Assembly (NCBI GenBank): GCA_024635585.1
Contig: JAGXIP010000039.1
Span: 1 to 54,451 of the forward strand
Source: Saccharicrinis sp.
Lineage (GTDB): Bacteria > Bacteroidota > Bacteroidia > Bacteroidales > Marinilabiliaceae
Length of the DNA stretch: 54,451 nucleotides
Direction of reading: 5' to 3'
Shown here: positions 26,766 through 36,156 of the stretch, piece after piece
Layout: every line of letters starts with the position of its first letter
Numbering within the stretch: the first letter of the stretch is position 1
Translations under genes and position numbers: made by a program
Notes under the pieces: model-generated
The model's input: only the letters and a program-made list of their open reading frames with translations
The model's database searches: none
What the model was told of the DNA's origin: nothing

Positions 26766-27650
26766 ATGAAAGCATACGTATTTCCAGGGCAGGGTGCCCA
26801 ATTTGTTGGTATGGGAAAAGACCTGTACGAAAATTCAGAAGAAGCCAAAGTGCTATTTGAAAAGGCGAATGAGATTTTGGGTTTCAGGATTACCCATTTA
26901 ATGTTTGCAGGTACCGATGAGGACCTGAAACAAACCAAGGTTACCCAACCCGCCATATTTTTACACTCCGTTTTATTGGCTAAATCTATGGGCAATAATT
27001 TTAAACCTGAGATGGTGGCCGGACATTCCCTGGGCGAGTTCAGCGCTTTGGTTGCTGCCGGTGCCATGTCGTTTGAGGACGGGTTGAAATTGGTTTCGCA
27101 ACGTGCCCTGGCCATGCAAAAAGCTTGCGAGGCAGAACCATCGACCATGGCCGCCATCGTTGGACTAGAGGATGCCATTGTTGAAGAAGTCTGCGAAAGC
27201 ATTGACGAGGTGGTAGTAGCTGCCAATTACAATTGCCCCGGGCAGTTGGTTATTTCAGGTTCGTTTGCAGGTATCGATAAAGCCTGCGAGCTACTCACCG
27301 AAAAGGGAGCCAAAAGAGCCATCAAACTTCCTGTTGGTGGTGCTTTTCACTCCCCATTGATGGAGCCTGCTCGCAAAGAACTGGCCGCCGCTATTAATGC
27401 TACTGCAATTAATGCGCCTGTTTGTCCTGTGTACCAAAATGTGAGTGCCAAGCCTTTTACCGAGCCCGCTCAAATTAAGGAAAACCTGATAGCCCAATTA
27501 ACAGCTCCCGTCCGCTGGACACAAACCGTAGAGAATATGATTGCCGACGGTGCTACCCTGTTTACCGAAGTAGGCCCCGGCAAAGTTTTGCAAGGATTGG
27601 TAAAAAAAGTAGACCGGAACATGGAAGTTGCAGGGGTGAGCAGTTTGTAG
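26766..27650 (+). CDS. fabD: malonyl-CoA:ACP transacylase
   Basis: A 294-residue transferase that moves malonyl from CoA to acyl carrier protein for fatty acid synthesis. The early loop is FPGQGAQFVGMGKDLYE (about 6-22). The nucleophile is S88 in GHSLGEFSAL, and the catalytic His is in GGAFHSPLM (about residue 198). The length is standard. An intrinsic terminator follows directly, so the gene is probably monocistronic; other fab genes are not adjacent. Confidence 0.96.
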   Translation: MKAYVFPGQGAQFVGMGKDLYENSEEAKVLFEKANEILGFRITHLMFAGTDEDLKQTKVTQPAIFLHSVLLAKSMGNNFKPEMVAGHSLGEFSALVAAGAMSFEDGLKLVSQRALAMQKACEAEPSTMAAIVGLEDAIVEEVCESIDEVVVAANYNCPGQLVISGSFAGIDKACELLTEKGAKRAIKLPVGGAFHSPLMEPARKELAAAINATAINAPVCPVYQNVSAKPFTEPAQIKENLIAQLTAPVRWTQTVENMIADGATLFTEVGPGKVLQGLVKKVDRNMEVAGVSSL

Positions 27651-27677
27651 AAATAACGATAAATTAACACCTTATTA

Positions 27678-27712
27678 AAACCGAAGATGCGCTTGTGTCT
27701 TCGGTTTTTTTA
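27678..27712 (+). terminator. Rho-independent terminator after fabD
   Basis: AAACCGAAGA (27679-27688) pairs perfectly with TCTTCGGTTT (27699-27708) and runs into T residues. Confidence 0.9.
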
Positions 27713-27766
27713 CTTTTAGCCAAGCGTGTGAATCTGTTGTATGCGTCTTGCTTTAAATTTTTTATT

Positions 27767-27904
27767 TCAATTGGCTGCCGTGCTTTTACTTCTACCATTT
27801 GCTCTTATTTTTTGAATTAAACGTTGGTGTTTAATGAATTCGCCAATTTTGAAGACAATGGATTCGTCACTCATAGACAACCATTCAATGTTGGTGTTTG
27901 CCAT
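27767..27904 (-). pseudogene. N-terminal remnant of a HipB-like XRE-family regulator
   Basis: From ATG 27904 the frame reads MANTNIEWLSMSDESIVF, then KIGEFIKHQRLIQ, the usual N-terminus of small Bacteroidota helix-turn-helix regulators of the HipB type. It then loses resemblance. In a neighbouring frame, after an A-run, KNKSKW appears where NKT/NKS is expected, so a frameshift followed by decay is likely. No hipA gene is nearby. The first coding bases are partly duplicated: the 21-bp string around CAATGTTGGTRTTT occurs at about 27884 and again at 27924. Confidence 0.5.
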
Positions 27905-28126
27905 CTTTAATACCGTTATATGTATTCAATGTTGGTATTTACCAATTCAATTATATAAAAAATTCAGATAACGACCTGGATTCTTGTTGTAGATAAGTCA
28001 GTAGTTTAACAAACCGTTAACTTGGCTAATGGATAAAAGTCAGAACATATCCAACTTGCATCTGTTATTCGTATTGTTCTAATTGCAAATAAACAGTATC
28101 ATATTAATAAGGAGATAATATTAGCT

Positions 28127-28849
28127 ATGAATAACAATAAAGTAAAGGTTGAGATATGGACAGATGTAATGTGCCCTTTCTGTTACATCGGAAAAAGGAA
28201 ATTTGAAGCAGGACTGGCACAGTTTGCCCACAAAGATAAGGTTGAAGTTATCTGGAAGAGCTTTCTGCTCAATCCCGATCTTAAAACCGATGCTTCCGTA
28301 AGTATGAACGCTTATGTGGCTCAACGCAAGGGTGTTAGCATGGAGGAGGCCGCAGCAATGAGTGAAGGAGCAACGCAAAAAGCCACCACCGTAGGATTGA
28401 AATATAACATGGATAAAGTAATTCCAGCCAACACTTTGAAGGCGCATCAGTTTGCCCATTTTGCTAAGAAGCATGGTTTGCAAAGCAGTGCGGAGGAACT
28501 GCTCTTCCGTTCCTATTTTATTGATGGCAAAAATGTTGATAGTGATTCCACGCTTTCGCAATTGGTCGAAGAACTGGGATTGAGTGCAGAAGAGTTTAAA
28601 TTGGCCATAGATAAGCAAAGCTATTTGGCTGATGTTAAGGCAGAAATTCAAGAAGCAAAAGAATTGGGCATCCGGATGATTCCACATTTTGCGGTTAACC
28701 GCAAGTATGTAGTGTCGGGTAGCTATGATAGCCAGACCTTTACTGACATACTAACGAAGGCTTATAACGAAGGTCAACAAAGCACCTCGCCAAACAGTAT
28801 TAAATTTACCCAAGGGGATAGTTGCACTACAGATGGTAATTGCGATTGA
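28127..28849 (+). CDS. DsbA family oxidoreductase (FrnE/2-hydroxychromene isomerase-like)
   Basis: A 240-residue thioredoxin-fold protein without a signal peptide, so cytoplasmic. The redox motif CPFC (C16 and C19) sits in EIWTDVMCPFCYIGKRKFE. A helical insertion follows, and the cis-Pro segment is IRMIPHFAVN (about 183-192). The pattern is that of FrnE-type DsbA proteins, which help with oxidative stress and polyketide chemistry in other phyla. The C-terminus adds two extra Cys (DSCTTDGNCD). The region upstream is gene-free, so it likely has its own promoter. Confidence 0.88.
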   Translation: MNNNKVKVEIWTDVMCPFCYIGKRKFEAGLAQFAHKDKVEVIWKSFLLNPDLKTDASVSMNAYVAQRKGVSMEEAAAMSEGATQKATTVGLKYNMDKVIPANTLKAHQFAHFAKKHGLQSSAEELLFRSYFIDGKNVDSDSTLSQLVEELGLSAEEFKLAIDKQSYLADVKAEIQEAKELGIRMIPHFAVNRKYVVSGSYDSQTFTDILTKAYNEGQQSTSPNSIKFTQGDSCTTDGNCD

Positions 28850-29260
28850 GAGGCTAAAAACCGGATTGAAAACTGGCGACATAGATTTTACTGATGAATC
28901 ATTAATGAAGATAAAGTAAAGAGTATTTCCGATGATAGCCATATCGAGCATGTTTTAATAAACCTCGACCTAAACGACATCGACCTATTATCCTCATTTC
29001 ACTTTTCTTTCGCTAACATTTCCTGCCTGCACCCAGCAAAAAGGTAAGGCATCATATTATGATGATAAATTTGAGGGTAAAAGCACAGCCGGTGGACAAA
29101 TAGTGTTTGATCTATGTTACAACCCTGCCTATTAACTGCGAAAACGAATTGGTAAAAAATGCTTAGCGTAAAAGTGCAAACAACTTATTGAGGAATTCGA
29201 TATTAAATTGGCAGGCAACGAACTTTTTTCTATATTGATGCGTGTTTTAATTCTTAGCCA
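28850..29260. other. intergenic region with an RlpA gene fragment
   Basis: 411 bp between the DsbA-like gene and the response regulator. The only recognisable content is the RlpA-like fragment listed separately. I see no clear promoter for the response regulator apart from general AT-richness just before 29261. Confidence 0.5.
28983..29135 (+). pseudogene. fragment of an rlpA-like gene
   Basis: An open stretch without a start contains KGKASYYDDKFEGKSTAGGQ, nearly the same as residues of the intact RlpA encoded at 43703-44089. Over about 29052-29102 the DNA also matches 43781-43831 with few differences, then similarity stops abruptly. The catalytic core residues of RlpA downstream of this point are missing. 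It is probably the scar of a partial duplication or recombination event. Confidence 0.65.
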
Positions 29261-29980
29261 ATGAATTACAAAGTTGTTATTGCCGATGACGAGCTGAAAG
29301 CCATCACCATCTTAAACGAACTATTAAAATCTTTTAAAGATTATGAAGTGGTTGATCTGGTAAGAGATTGTAACCAGATCATACAATCTGTTATTGAGAA
29401 AATGCCCGATTTATTGCTGATGGACATCAACTTCGGCGAAAAAACGGGTATTGAACTTGCCAAAGAAATTAGATCCATCAACCCGTCCGTCGAAATCATC
29501 TTTGTCACCGCATATCCCGACTATGCTATGGATGCCTTTAATTGCAAAGCATGTGATTATCTGGTAAAACCAGTGTCCTTATCTCGGCTGTCGAAGGCTT
29601 TAAAACATTTTGAAGAACACGTTAATGCACATTATTCATCGTTGCCAAATTCAAGTCCCACCACCATCCGTTTTAATACACAGCAAGGTTTTATTATAGT
29701 TAAACCCGAAGAAATAGTTTGCCTCGAAGCTGATCAGGTATATACTTCCATACGTACCATCGACAATAAAATCCATCACGTATCGCAGAATATCGGAAAG
29801 ATTGAACAGCTGTTGGATTCAAGCCACTTCATCCGTGTTTCCAGGTCGGGTATTGTGAACAGCAGTTTTGTTTCGGAGATTTCGAGAACAAACAAAAAGT
29901 GTATTCTCAGATGGAATGGCGATAAGCACGACTTGTCAATGAGTAAATCGGGCATCGAAAAATTGGAACAAATATTCTAA
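29261..29980 (+). CDS. LytTR family response regulator
   Basis: A 239-residue regulator with an N-terminal receiver domain (about 1-122) and a C-terminal LytTR DNA-binding domain (about 135-238). The receiver residues are intact: D9 and D10, the phospho-acceptor D55 in LLLMDINFG, T83 and K103 (YLVKPVSL). The LytTR part contains IVCLEADQVYTSIRT and HFIRVSRSGIVN. The partner kinase starts 3 bp downstream. Such regulators usually bind direct repeats upstream of envelope or adhesion genes; the adjacent surface-protein block is a candidate target. Confidence 0.94.
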   Translation: MNYKVVIADDELKAITILNELLKSFKDYEVVDLVRDCNQIIQSVIEKMPDLLLMDINFGEKTGIELAKEIRSINPSVEIIFVTAYPDYAMDAFNCKACDYLVKPVSLSRLSKALKHFEEHVNAHYSSLPNSSPTTIRFNTQQGFIIVKPEEIVCLEADQVYTSIRTIDNKIHHVSQNIGKIEQLLDSSHFIRVSRSGIVNSSFVSEISRTNKKCILRWNGDKHDLSMSKSGIEKLEQIF

Positions 29981-29983
29981 GCC

Positions 29984-32095
29984 ATGGCCTTGGGCATACC
30001 TCAAAATAGCACTCGGATGCTTTCGCTGTGGGTTAGCTTGCCTATGGTGCTGGTGCTAATTTGGGTTTTGCCGGTCAGGTTCGATAGGTTTATGTTCGAT
30101 ACCACACATAAACAAATCGCAGGCTCCAGAGATTTCAACAGAGTGGTGTATCACGATTTGGATTCTGACGGGTATAGCGAGCGTATTATCCTGCAAAACG
30201 ACACTTACTCGAAAGAGGCATGTTTTGAGGCTTACACCAACAACGGGCATATATTAGGCCAGGTTAACCTAAGGGGCAGCTTGATCCACTTCAACCATGT
30301 TTTTGAAGTGGGCAGGCTTTTTGACTCAACCTATCACGACTTGGCCCTTGTAACCATTAAAAAGGACTCGTTGCTGCTAAATTTGGTGAACATGGAGCTG
30401 TCGGACGACGGTGCCTATTTGGAGACAAAGCTGCATGTGGTTTTTTTGGATAGGATACGGAAGAATAAAGGTGGGGGTTATGATTTTTCAGGGAGCATAA
30501 AATTTAGGGACACAAACCGCGACGGCAACATGGAAGTATTTATAGGCATGGCGGCGGGTTTCTCGATCGAACCCCGAAAATTGTATAAATACGATCTGGT
30601 AAAACAAAAGTTGTATAAATCGGATACCGATGGTGCTTGCGGTAACCATGGTATCGGGTTTGTGGATCTGGACCGGGATGGAATTGAGGAGGTGGTGGGT
30701 TTTAGTTATGCTTGTTGGAACATATCCGATACCATAAACTATCGGTTTCATGACCATAATGCTTATGTAATGGTATTTGATTCGGCATTAAATTTCTTTT
30801 TCGATCCCATCGTTGAATACGGCGCATATAAAAATTTGCCCTACCATGTTCTAGAAAATAAACCCAATCCGCTGATCGTTACAGTTAATGGTACTCCAAC
30901 GCAAGCGTTAAAATTTCAAACACTAAATATTTACAACCATAAACGACAGGTTGTCAACCGTATAAATTTCCCTCATGAATTGTCGACCAATAATTATTTG
31001 CTGAACCACAGAGACGACAGAAATTTGATTTGGGTAAACGACCGGGCAAAATCGGAGTTGATAGGCTTGTCGAAAGAACTGAAAGAAATAAAAAAGATAG
31101 AAATGCCCTTTGAAAACACCAATTTTTTGCAGTTGGATTTGTTTAACGATGGCAATAAATCCTTTTTGTTCTATAACTTATACAAAGGACTTTTCTCGTT
31201 GTCCATCGATGGCAAGGAGCACCCCATCCCCGATATGCCCATAATGAACCCTAAAGCATTTGAGGTTACTATGAAATATAACGGACCGACCCAGCCCCCT
31301 GTTTTGAGTGTGTTCTGCGACGACCGTGAGCACCTTATCTGCATCCGCAAAAATCCCTATCGCGCTTTCCGATATCCCTATTATTTATTGGTAGTTGTGC
31401 TTGTTTATGCTGCCGTATTTTTTGTTTTAAACTTCCAGAGCAAATCAATTACCCGCCGCTATCAAGATAAAGAGCGATTGCGCGACCTGGAACTCGCATC
31501 AGCGCATGGCCAATTGGATCCCCATTTTACCTTTAACGCCATGAACGCCATTGGGGCTTCCATCCTTACCGGAAACAAAAAGGAGGCTTATGAGTATTTT
31601 GCCGAACTCTCGCAACTTATACGCCTCACTCTGGAAAAGGCAAAAGACTCCGCCCAGTCGCTGGAACAGGAAATTGAGTTTGTGAAGAAATACCTCGTCA
31701 TAGAAAAATTCCGTTTTGAGGAAAGGTTACATTATACCATAAGCGAGCATGGTACAATAAACAAGTCCTTGATGGTTCCCAAGATGCTGATGCAGATATT
31801 TGTGGAAAATGCCATAAAACACGGCATCAACCCCAAAAAGGAAGGCGGCACCATCCATATTAAACTGACCGCCAAAAACCATCGGCACACTATAGTAATA
31901 GAAGACGATGGTGTCGGCCGTACCAAGGCAAAAGAACTCAACACCACCTCCACGGGCAGAGGCCTAAAGGTGATGAATGAGTATGTCACCCTTTTCAACA
32001 GGCAAAACAAAACCAACATTTCGTATCGGATGAATGATTTGCTGGATGGGGCCGGGTTGATTATCGGCACCAGGGTGGTGATTGAATTGGGGTAG
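29984..32095 (+). CDS. LytS-type sensor histidine kinase with FG-GAP-like sensor region
   Basis: A 703-residue kinase. A membrane anchor lies at about 13-33, then an extracytoplasmic region of about 430 residues, a second helix (about 464-484), a short linker and a His_kinase/HATPase module. The phospho-accepting H514 is in LDPHFTFNAMN and the N-box is VENAIKHG (N609). The sensor region contains Asp-rich loops DLDSDG, DTNRDGN and DLDRDG, as in FG-GAP/VCBS beta-propeller calcium sites, which is unusual for LytS-type kinases (many have 7TM or TPR sensors). It pairs with the LytTR regulator just upstream. The ligand is unknown; calcium or a polymer is possible. Confidence 0.9.
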   Translation: MALGIPQNSTRMLSLWVSLPMVLVLIWVLPVRFDRFMFDTTHKQIAGSRDFNRVVYHDLDSDGYSERIILQNDTYSKEACFEAYTNNGHILGQVNLRGSLIHFNHVFEVGRLFDSTYHDLALVTIKKDSLLLNLVNMELSDDGAYLETKLHVVFLDRIRKNKGGGYDFSGSIKFRDTNRDGNMEVFIGMAAGFSIEPRKLYKYDLVKQKLYKSDTDGACGNHGIGFVDLDRDGIEEVVGFSYACWNISDTINYRFHDHNAYVMVFDSALNFFFDPIVEYGAYKNLPYHVLENKPNPLIVTVNGTPTQALKFQTLNIYNHKRQVVNRINFPHELSTNNYLLNHRDDRNLIWVNDRAKSELIGLSKELKEIKKIEMPFENTNFLQLDLFNDGNKSFLFYNLYKGLFSLSIDGKEHPIPDMPIMNPKAFEVTMKYNGPTQPPVLSVFCDDREHLICIRKNPYRAFRYPYYLLVVVLVYAAVFFVLNFQSKSITRRYQDKERLRDLELASAHGQLDPHFTFNAMNAIGASILTGNKKEAYEYFAELSQLIRLTLEKAKDSAQSLEQEIEFVKKYLVIEKFRFEERLHYTISEHGTINKSLMVPKMLMQIFVENAIKHGINPKKEGGTIHIKLTAKNHRHTIVIEDDGVGRTKAKELNTTSTGRGLKVMNEYVTLFNRQNKTNISYRMNDLLDGAGLIIGTRVVIELG

Positions 32096-32103
32096 GGATA
32101 TAA

Positions 32104-32302
32104 AATTTGTTTGGCTTTTCTGACGCTTCAGTTTCTTTGACGTTTCAATACCATCATTCCTTCAATATCTTCTCAACGCTTCAATGTCTTCGGCGATTGA
32201 AGGTCTGGAACTCATTTCAAAGGTGAGACGGTTTAAAACGGTTTATCCAATTTCACCTTTCTATGCCTTGCGTACCCTCGGTCGTCGAAGACAGCGAGGC
32301 GT
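32104..32302. repeat. direct repeat, copy A
   Basis: The segment runs from AATTTGTTTGGCTTTTC to the GAGGCGT near 32302 and resembles copy B at 32493-32635. Shared strings include TTTCACCTTTCTATG and GGTCGTCGAAGACA. Copy A has about 55 extra bp of internal GCTTCAAT-like repeats. Across both copies one frame encodes RRFKTVY, SPFY and TLGRRR, so it may derive from an unknown coding element. Confidence 0.65.
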
Positions 32303-32492
32303 AAAAGGAGATAAAAACATATTCCGACGCCTCAATGTGCAGGCACAATCGAGGGTCAGTAAGGTTTTTTTGGGGTGGGATCAGTATGTTAAAAAATTTC
32401 ATAAGGAATAGCATTTTCGCTTGACTGCCGGATACCTACTTCCGTTGTACATGGAATAGTGCTTCGGTTTTAAAGAATAACGGGATGTGAAC

Positions 32493-32635
32493 AATTTGTT
32501 TAGCTTTTCAACGCTTCAATGCCTTAACGATTGAAGGTTCAGATTTCATTTAAAGTTGAGACGATTTAAAACAGTTTACGCATTTTCACCTTTCTATGAT
32601 TTGCATACCCTTGGTCGTCGAAGACACCGAGGCGT
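32493..32635. repeat. direct repeat, copy B
   Basis: The second copy of the segment at 32104-32302, with the same order of blocks and about 80 percent matching bases by eye. The interval between copies (about 190 bp) is unrelated. Confidence 0.65.
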
Positions 32636-32906
32636 TTGGGTAAGAACATATATTAAAACCTTTTTTGTTTGCTCAGCTATTGTAGTGAAATTTTCTCGTT
32701 CATTAACCAAACCTATCCGTACGTTAAACAAAGGCAGCTATCCGTTAAAGGTTAGTTAATAATGTAGGAACTTTTCATTAAAAAAACGGATATTGAATAC
32801 TATAATCATTTCAAAGTGCCCATATTAGGTTGTAAATTGTCATCTATAGAAAAAACTAGTTTGCCGATTTTAACTGAGTTTTAAAAAAAATAAAAAAGAT
32901 AGAAAG

Positions 32907-35666
32907 ATGAAAAAGTATAAGTTATTGTTTCTGCCATTTATTTTATTAAATGTTCTAATAATTGGTTGTGAAAAAGACAACCAAAAGCCCAATCAGAAAC
33001 CTACTTGTGATATAACTTCACCATCAAATGGTTTTGGCATTAAATATGGGAATGAATTCACAATCAGCGCTAATTGTAACGATCCGGATGGTTCCATAAA
33101 TATGGTGGAATTTTATCTCAATGGAGTTATTGTTAAAACCTTTGACAATGCTCCGTATACCACAAATATAAAATCATCCAGTTTCTCATCAGGAGAGCTT
33201 CCTATTAAAGTAATTGCATATGACGATGATAACGAAACTGCTGAAGATAACATTAAAGTAAGGATTGAGGCTGAATATGCAAATATAAAAACACTAAGTG
33301 TTACAGAAGTTACAGACAGTTCTGCTTTAGTCAACTGTGAAATTCTTGATTTCGGAGATTTAGAAATTACTTCATTAGGAATTTGCTGTGATTCTACTAG
33401 CAATCCTACCGTGGATGATAATAAACTTGAAACAGATATAAATTTAGGAAAATTTTCAATACGGATTAATAATCTCCTGCCAGGTGTTACTTATTATGTT
33501 AGGGCATTTGCTACAAACTCAAAAGGTATATCGTATGGTGATAGTAAATCATTTGACAGTAACGCATTGAAGCCAACAATTGTAACTACTGATGTTTCTG
33601 ATATTACAGAAACTACTTGTAATTGCGGAGGGAATGTGAGTGAAAGTGGTGGACTTGAAGTTACTTCTAAAGGACTTTGTTGGAATACATCCGGTAACCC
33701 ATCTCTTTCTGATAAAAAATCTAATAATGGTAGTGGCATAGGAGAATTTACAACCTCAATTGACAATCTAGTTCCAAACACGGATTATTTTATAAGAGCT
33801 TATGCGACAAACTCGTTAGGTACATCATTTGGTGAGATTCAAGAATTTACAACTAATAAATCAACTGCATTAGTTTCCGAGACAAATATTCAAAACATCA
33901 CTAGTAATTCAGCTAGAGTAACAGCAGAGATTGTTAATGATTTTGGTTCAACTGTTACAGAAAGAGGTATTTGTTGGGCACAGTCAAATAATCCATCAGT
34001 CAATGATAATAGAATAATTTCTGGTGAAGGTACTGGTGTATTTAGTACTAATATGACTGAGCTTAACCCTGGAACGATATACTATTTAAAAGCATATGCG
34101 ATTAATGAAGTTGGAATAGCTTATGGGGAGTTGAGTCAATTTAAAACTCAAGCTATATTACCCAAAATAACAACGTCTGAAATTACTGGTATTCAATCTA
34201 CAACTGCAAAGTCGGGAGGAGAAATTATTGAAGATGGGGGATCCAATATCACATCTAGGGGTGTATGTTGGAACACCACAGGTAATCCAATGATTACAGA
34301 TTTAAAGACAAGTGATGGAAATGGATCAGGTTCGTTCCAAAGTCAGATGAGCTCATTAAAACCAGCTACTACTTATTATATAAAAGCATATGCGATTAAT
34401 GAGGTTGGAACAGCCTATGGAGAACAGCATGATTTTACAACAACTGCTGATATTCCTGAGGTATCAACTGAATCTTTCTCAGATATTACTTCTACAAGTG
34501 TAATTATAAACTCAGAAGTAATATCAATGAATGGTAGTGCCGTTACCGAAAGGGGGGTAGTATGGAATATTGAGGGAAATCCCTCTGTGAATGATAATAA
34601 AAAAGTTAACGGAAATGGCAAAGGGGCTTACAGTACTCAGATTATAGGTTTGATACCTGGGACAAAGCATTATATTAAAGCTTTTGCAACAAATGCCATT
34701 GGAACTTCTTATGGAGCTAATTTAGAAATCACAACAGAACCTCTTTTGCCAACTGTAACAACAAAAAATATAACAGGCATTACATATAACGGAGCTACCG
34801 GAGGAGGTAATGTAACTAGTGACGGAGGTGGAACAGTTACATCGAGGGGAATTTGTTGGAATAAAACAGGAAGTCCAACTATTAATGATTATAAGGCAAC
34901 ATCAGGATCGGGAACAGGCGATTTTACTCGAACTTTATCTTCCTTGCAGTCTGAAACTAACTATTATATTAGGGCATGGGCACAAAATTCTAAAGGCATT
35001 GCCTATGGTAACCAAGTTTCATTTACAACAAGTGAGTATTTGAACCAACCACGTTGGCTTTATTACGATGATGGTGCATTTGGCCTCTTAGATTACATTA
35101 CTTCTACTTATGCCAATTCATACTTTATTGTAAGATTTAAAGTGCCTTCAGGATGGGGGGATGTTACATTATCTGCTATTAAAATAGATTTTGCAAACAG
35201 CAGTACAAGTGCTAGATTTGATATACTATTCAACGATACATATAGTTTAAATTCAAGTAATGTTAAGTTTCCAGCAGGTACCACATATACACTGCAATCA
35301 AATGCAATACCTGAATACAATACCTCGAAGGAATATAATGTTTTAAGAACTGTTAATACAAAAGAATTTTTCGTTTCTCTCAAATCAAAAAATTCTTATA
35401 GACTTTGTGTATATGCTGATGCTAAACCTAGCGATGTTGGCGATTACACCAGTCTTCTTATAGATAATAACGGGTCTACAGCTTGGCTCAAACAAGGACA
35501 TATAGCAATTCGTGCCTATATAAAAGATAAATCAGATCTTAAATCAGCTTGGATTGAGGCAGAAATTATCAGTACTGAAAATGAATTTATTGAAAGTAAT
35601 GTAAAAGGTAAAGCTATTGAAAACCTGTTCGATTTGAATTTAGAAGGAATAAAATCAGGAAAATAA
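32907..35666 (+). CDS. surface lipoprotein with Ig-like domain and six FN3-like repeats
   Basis: A 919-residue predicted lipoprotein with signal peptide and lipobox Cys C21 (LIIGC). An Ig-like domain (about 31-122) with NDPDGSINMVEFYLNG is followed by six repeats of about 97 residues (starts near 126, 221, 322, 418, 516 and 613). Each carries a core of the type ITSRGVCWNTTGNP, TYYIKAYA and GTAYGE. A separate beta-rich C-terminal domain (about 714-890) follows. Repeats of this kind mark large cell-surface proteins of Bacteroidota. The gene is markedly AT-rich in comparison with its flanks, suggesting later acquisition. An adhesive or binding role is inferred. Confidence 0.85.
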   Translation: MKKYKLLFLPFILLNVLIIGCEKDNQKPNQKPTCDITSPSNGFGIKYGNEFTISANCNDPDGSINMVEFYLNGVIVKTFDNAPYTTNIKSSSFSSGELPIKVIAYDDDNETAEDNIKVRIEAEYANIKTLSVTEVTDSSALVNCEILDFGDLEITSLGICCDSTSNPTVDDNKLETDINLGKFSIRINNLLPGVTYYVRAFATNSKGISYGDSKSFDSNALKPTIVTTDVSDITETTCNCGGNVSESGGLEVTSKGLCWNTSGNPSLSDKKSNNGSGIGEFTTSIDNLVPNTDYFIRAYATNSLGTSFGEIQEFTTNKSTALVSETNIQNITSNSARVTAEIVNDFGSTVTERGICWAQSNNPSVNDNRIISGEGTGVFSTNMTELNPGTIYYLKAYAINEVGIAYGELSQFKTQAILPKITTSEITGIQSTTAKSGGEIIEDGGSNITSRGVCWNTTGNPMITDLKTSDGNGSGSFQSQMSSLKPATTYYIKAYAINEVGTAYGEQHDFTTTADIPEVSTESFSDITSTSVIINSEVISMNGSAVTERGVVWNIEGNPSVNDNKKVNGNGKGAYSTQIIGLIPGTKHYIKAFATNAIGTSYGANLEITTEPLLPTVTTKNITGITYNGATGGGNVTSDGGGTVTSRGICWNKTGSPTINDYKATSGSGTGDFTRTLSSLQSETNYYIRAWAQNSKGIAYGNQVSFTTSEYLNQPRWLYYDDGAFGLLDYITSTYANSYFIVRFKVPSGWGDVTLSAIKIDFANSSTSARFDILFNDTYSLNSSNVKFPAGTTYTLQSNAIPEYNTSKEYNVLRTVNTKEFFVSLKSKNSYRLCVYADAKPSDVGDYTSLLIDNNGSTAWLKQGHIAIRAYIKDKSDLKSAWIEAEIISTENEFIESNVKGKAIENLFDLNLEGIKSGK

Positions 35667-35763
35667 GATAGTATCAAAACCCATACAATAGGAGTAGGTA
35701 TTAGTTTATTTTAAGTCAGTGAATTTATAATTTGAATTTATTAATTATTAACCCAATAAAGAA

Positions 35764-36083
35764 ATGTGAAAATATTATGGTTACCTTGTAATGGTAGTTC
35801 TCTCCATCTTTCTACTAAGCTGTGAAGAAACAGGTGACAAACCATATTGTGAAAAAATGGAACCGGTGAAGTTATAATTACTATTGAAACAGGAGCTGCT
35901 AAAACTGTGTATGTTATCAGTATGGCAAATTAACGAGTTTTAGGAACTAGTAGTAAGCTAATTACGTATAGAGATGTGCCTGATGGTGATGTTAAGATTG
36001 AATATTGGGTTAGCGAGGGAGAATGGAATACTGTTACAAAACATTTGTCCTCATGTTGTAGTATTTTCCATACAATTAGGTGA
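35764..36083 (+). pseudogene. frame-broken small lipoprotein gene
   Basis: The pieces fit one former gene. MVVLSIFLLSCEETGDKPYC looks like the end of a lipoprotein signal with its Cys. After a frameshift near 35860 comes GTGEVIITIETGAAKTVYVI, then an in-frame TAA at 35931-35933. The same frame then continues with SSKLITYRDVPDGDVKIEYW to a TGA at 36083. At least one frameshift and one stop break it. The likely original product is a secreted protein of about 100 residues of unknown family. Confidence 0.55.
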
Positions 36084-36156
36084 TGGCTTGCAAGAATCTA
36101 ATGTGCTTGCACTAATTTATCGAAAGCAAATTTATTGACTAACATAATCATAGCAT

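Larger units (their letters stand above)
32096..32906. other. gene-free region with duplicated segment
   Basis: About 810 bp. It holds a direct duplication (listed separately) and an AT-rich 140-bp stretch just before the surface lipoprotein gene. Short open frames cross the duplication but look like by-products of it. Confidence 0.6.

Noticed and set aside
27680..27818. 44-codon minus-strand frame starting MVEVKARQPIEIKNLKQ
   Set aside because: It runs through the fabD terminator and overlaps the HipB-like remnant in another frame; no independent support for a gene.
32184..32759. two short plus-strand frames (75 and 67 codons) as real paralogous genes
   Set aside because: They coincide with a DNA duplication that also extends outside the frames, differ at their ends, and lack promoter or signal features; kept only as a repeat finding.
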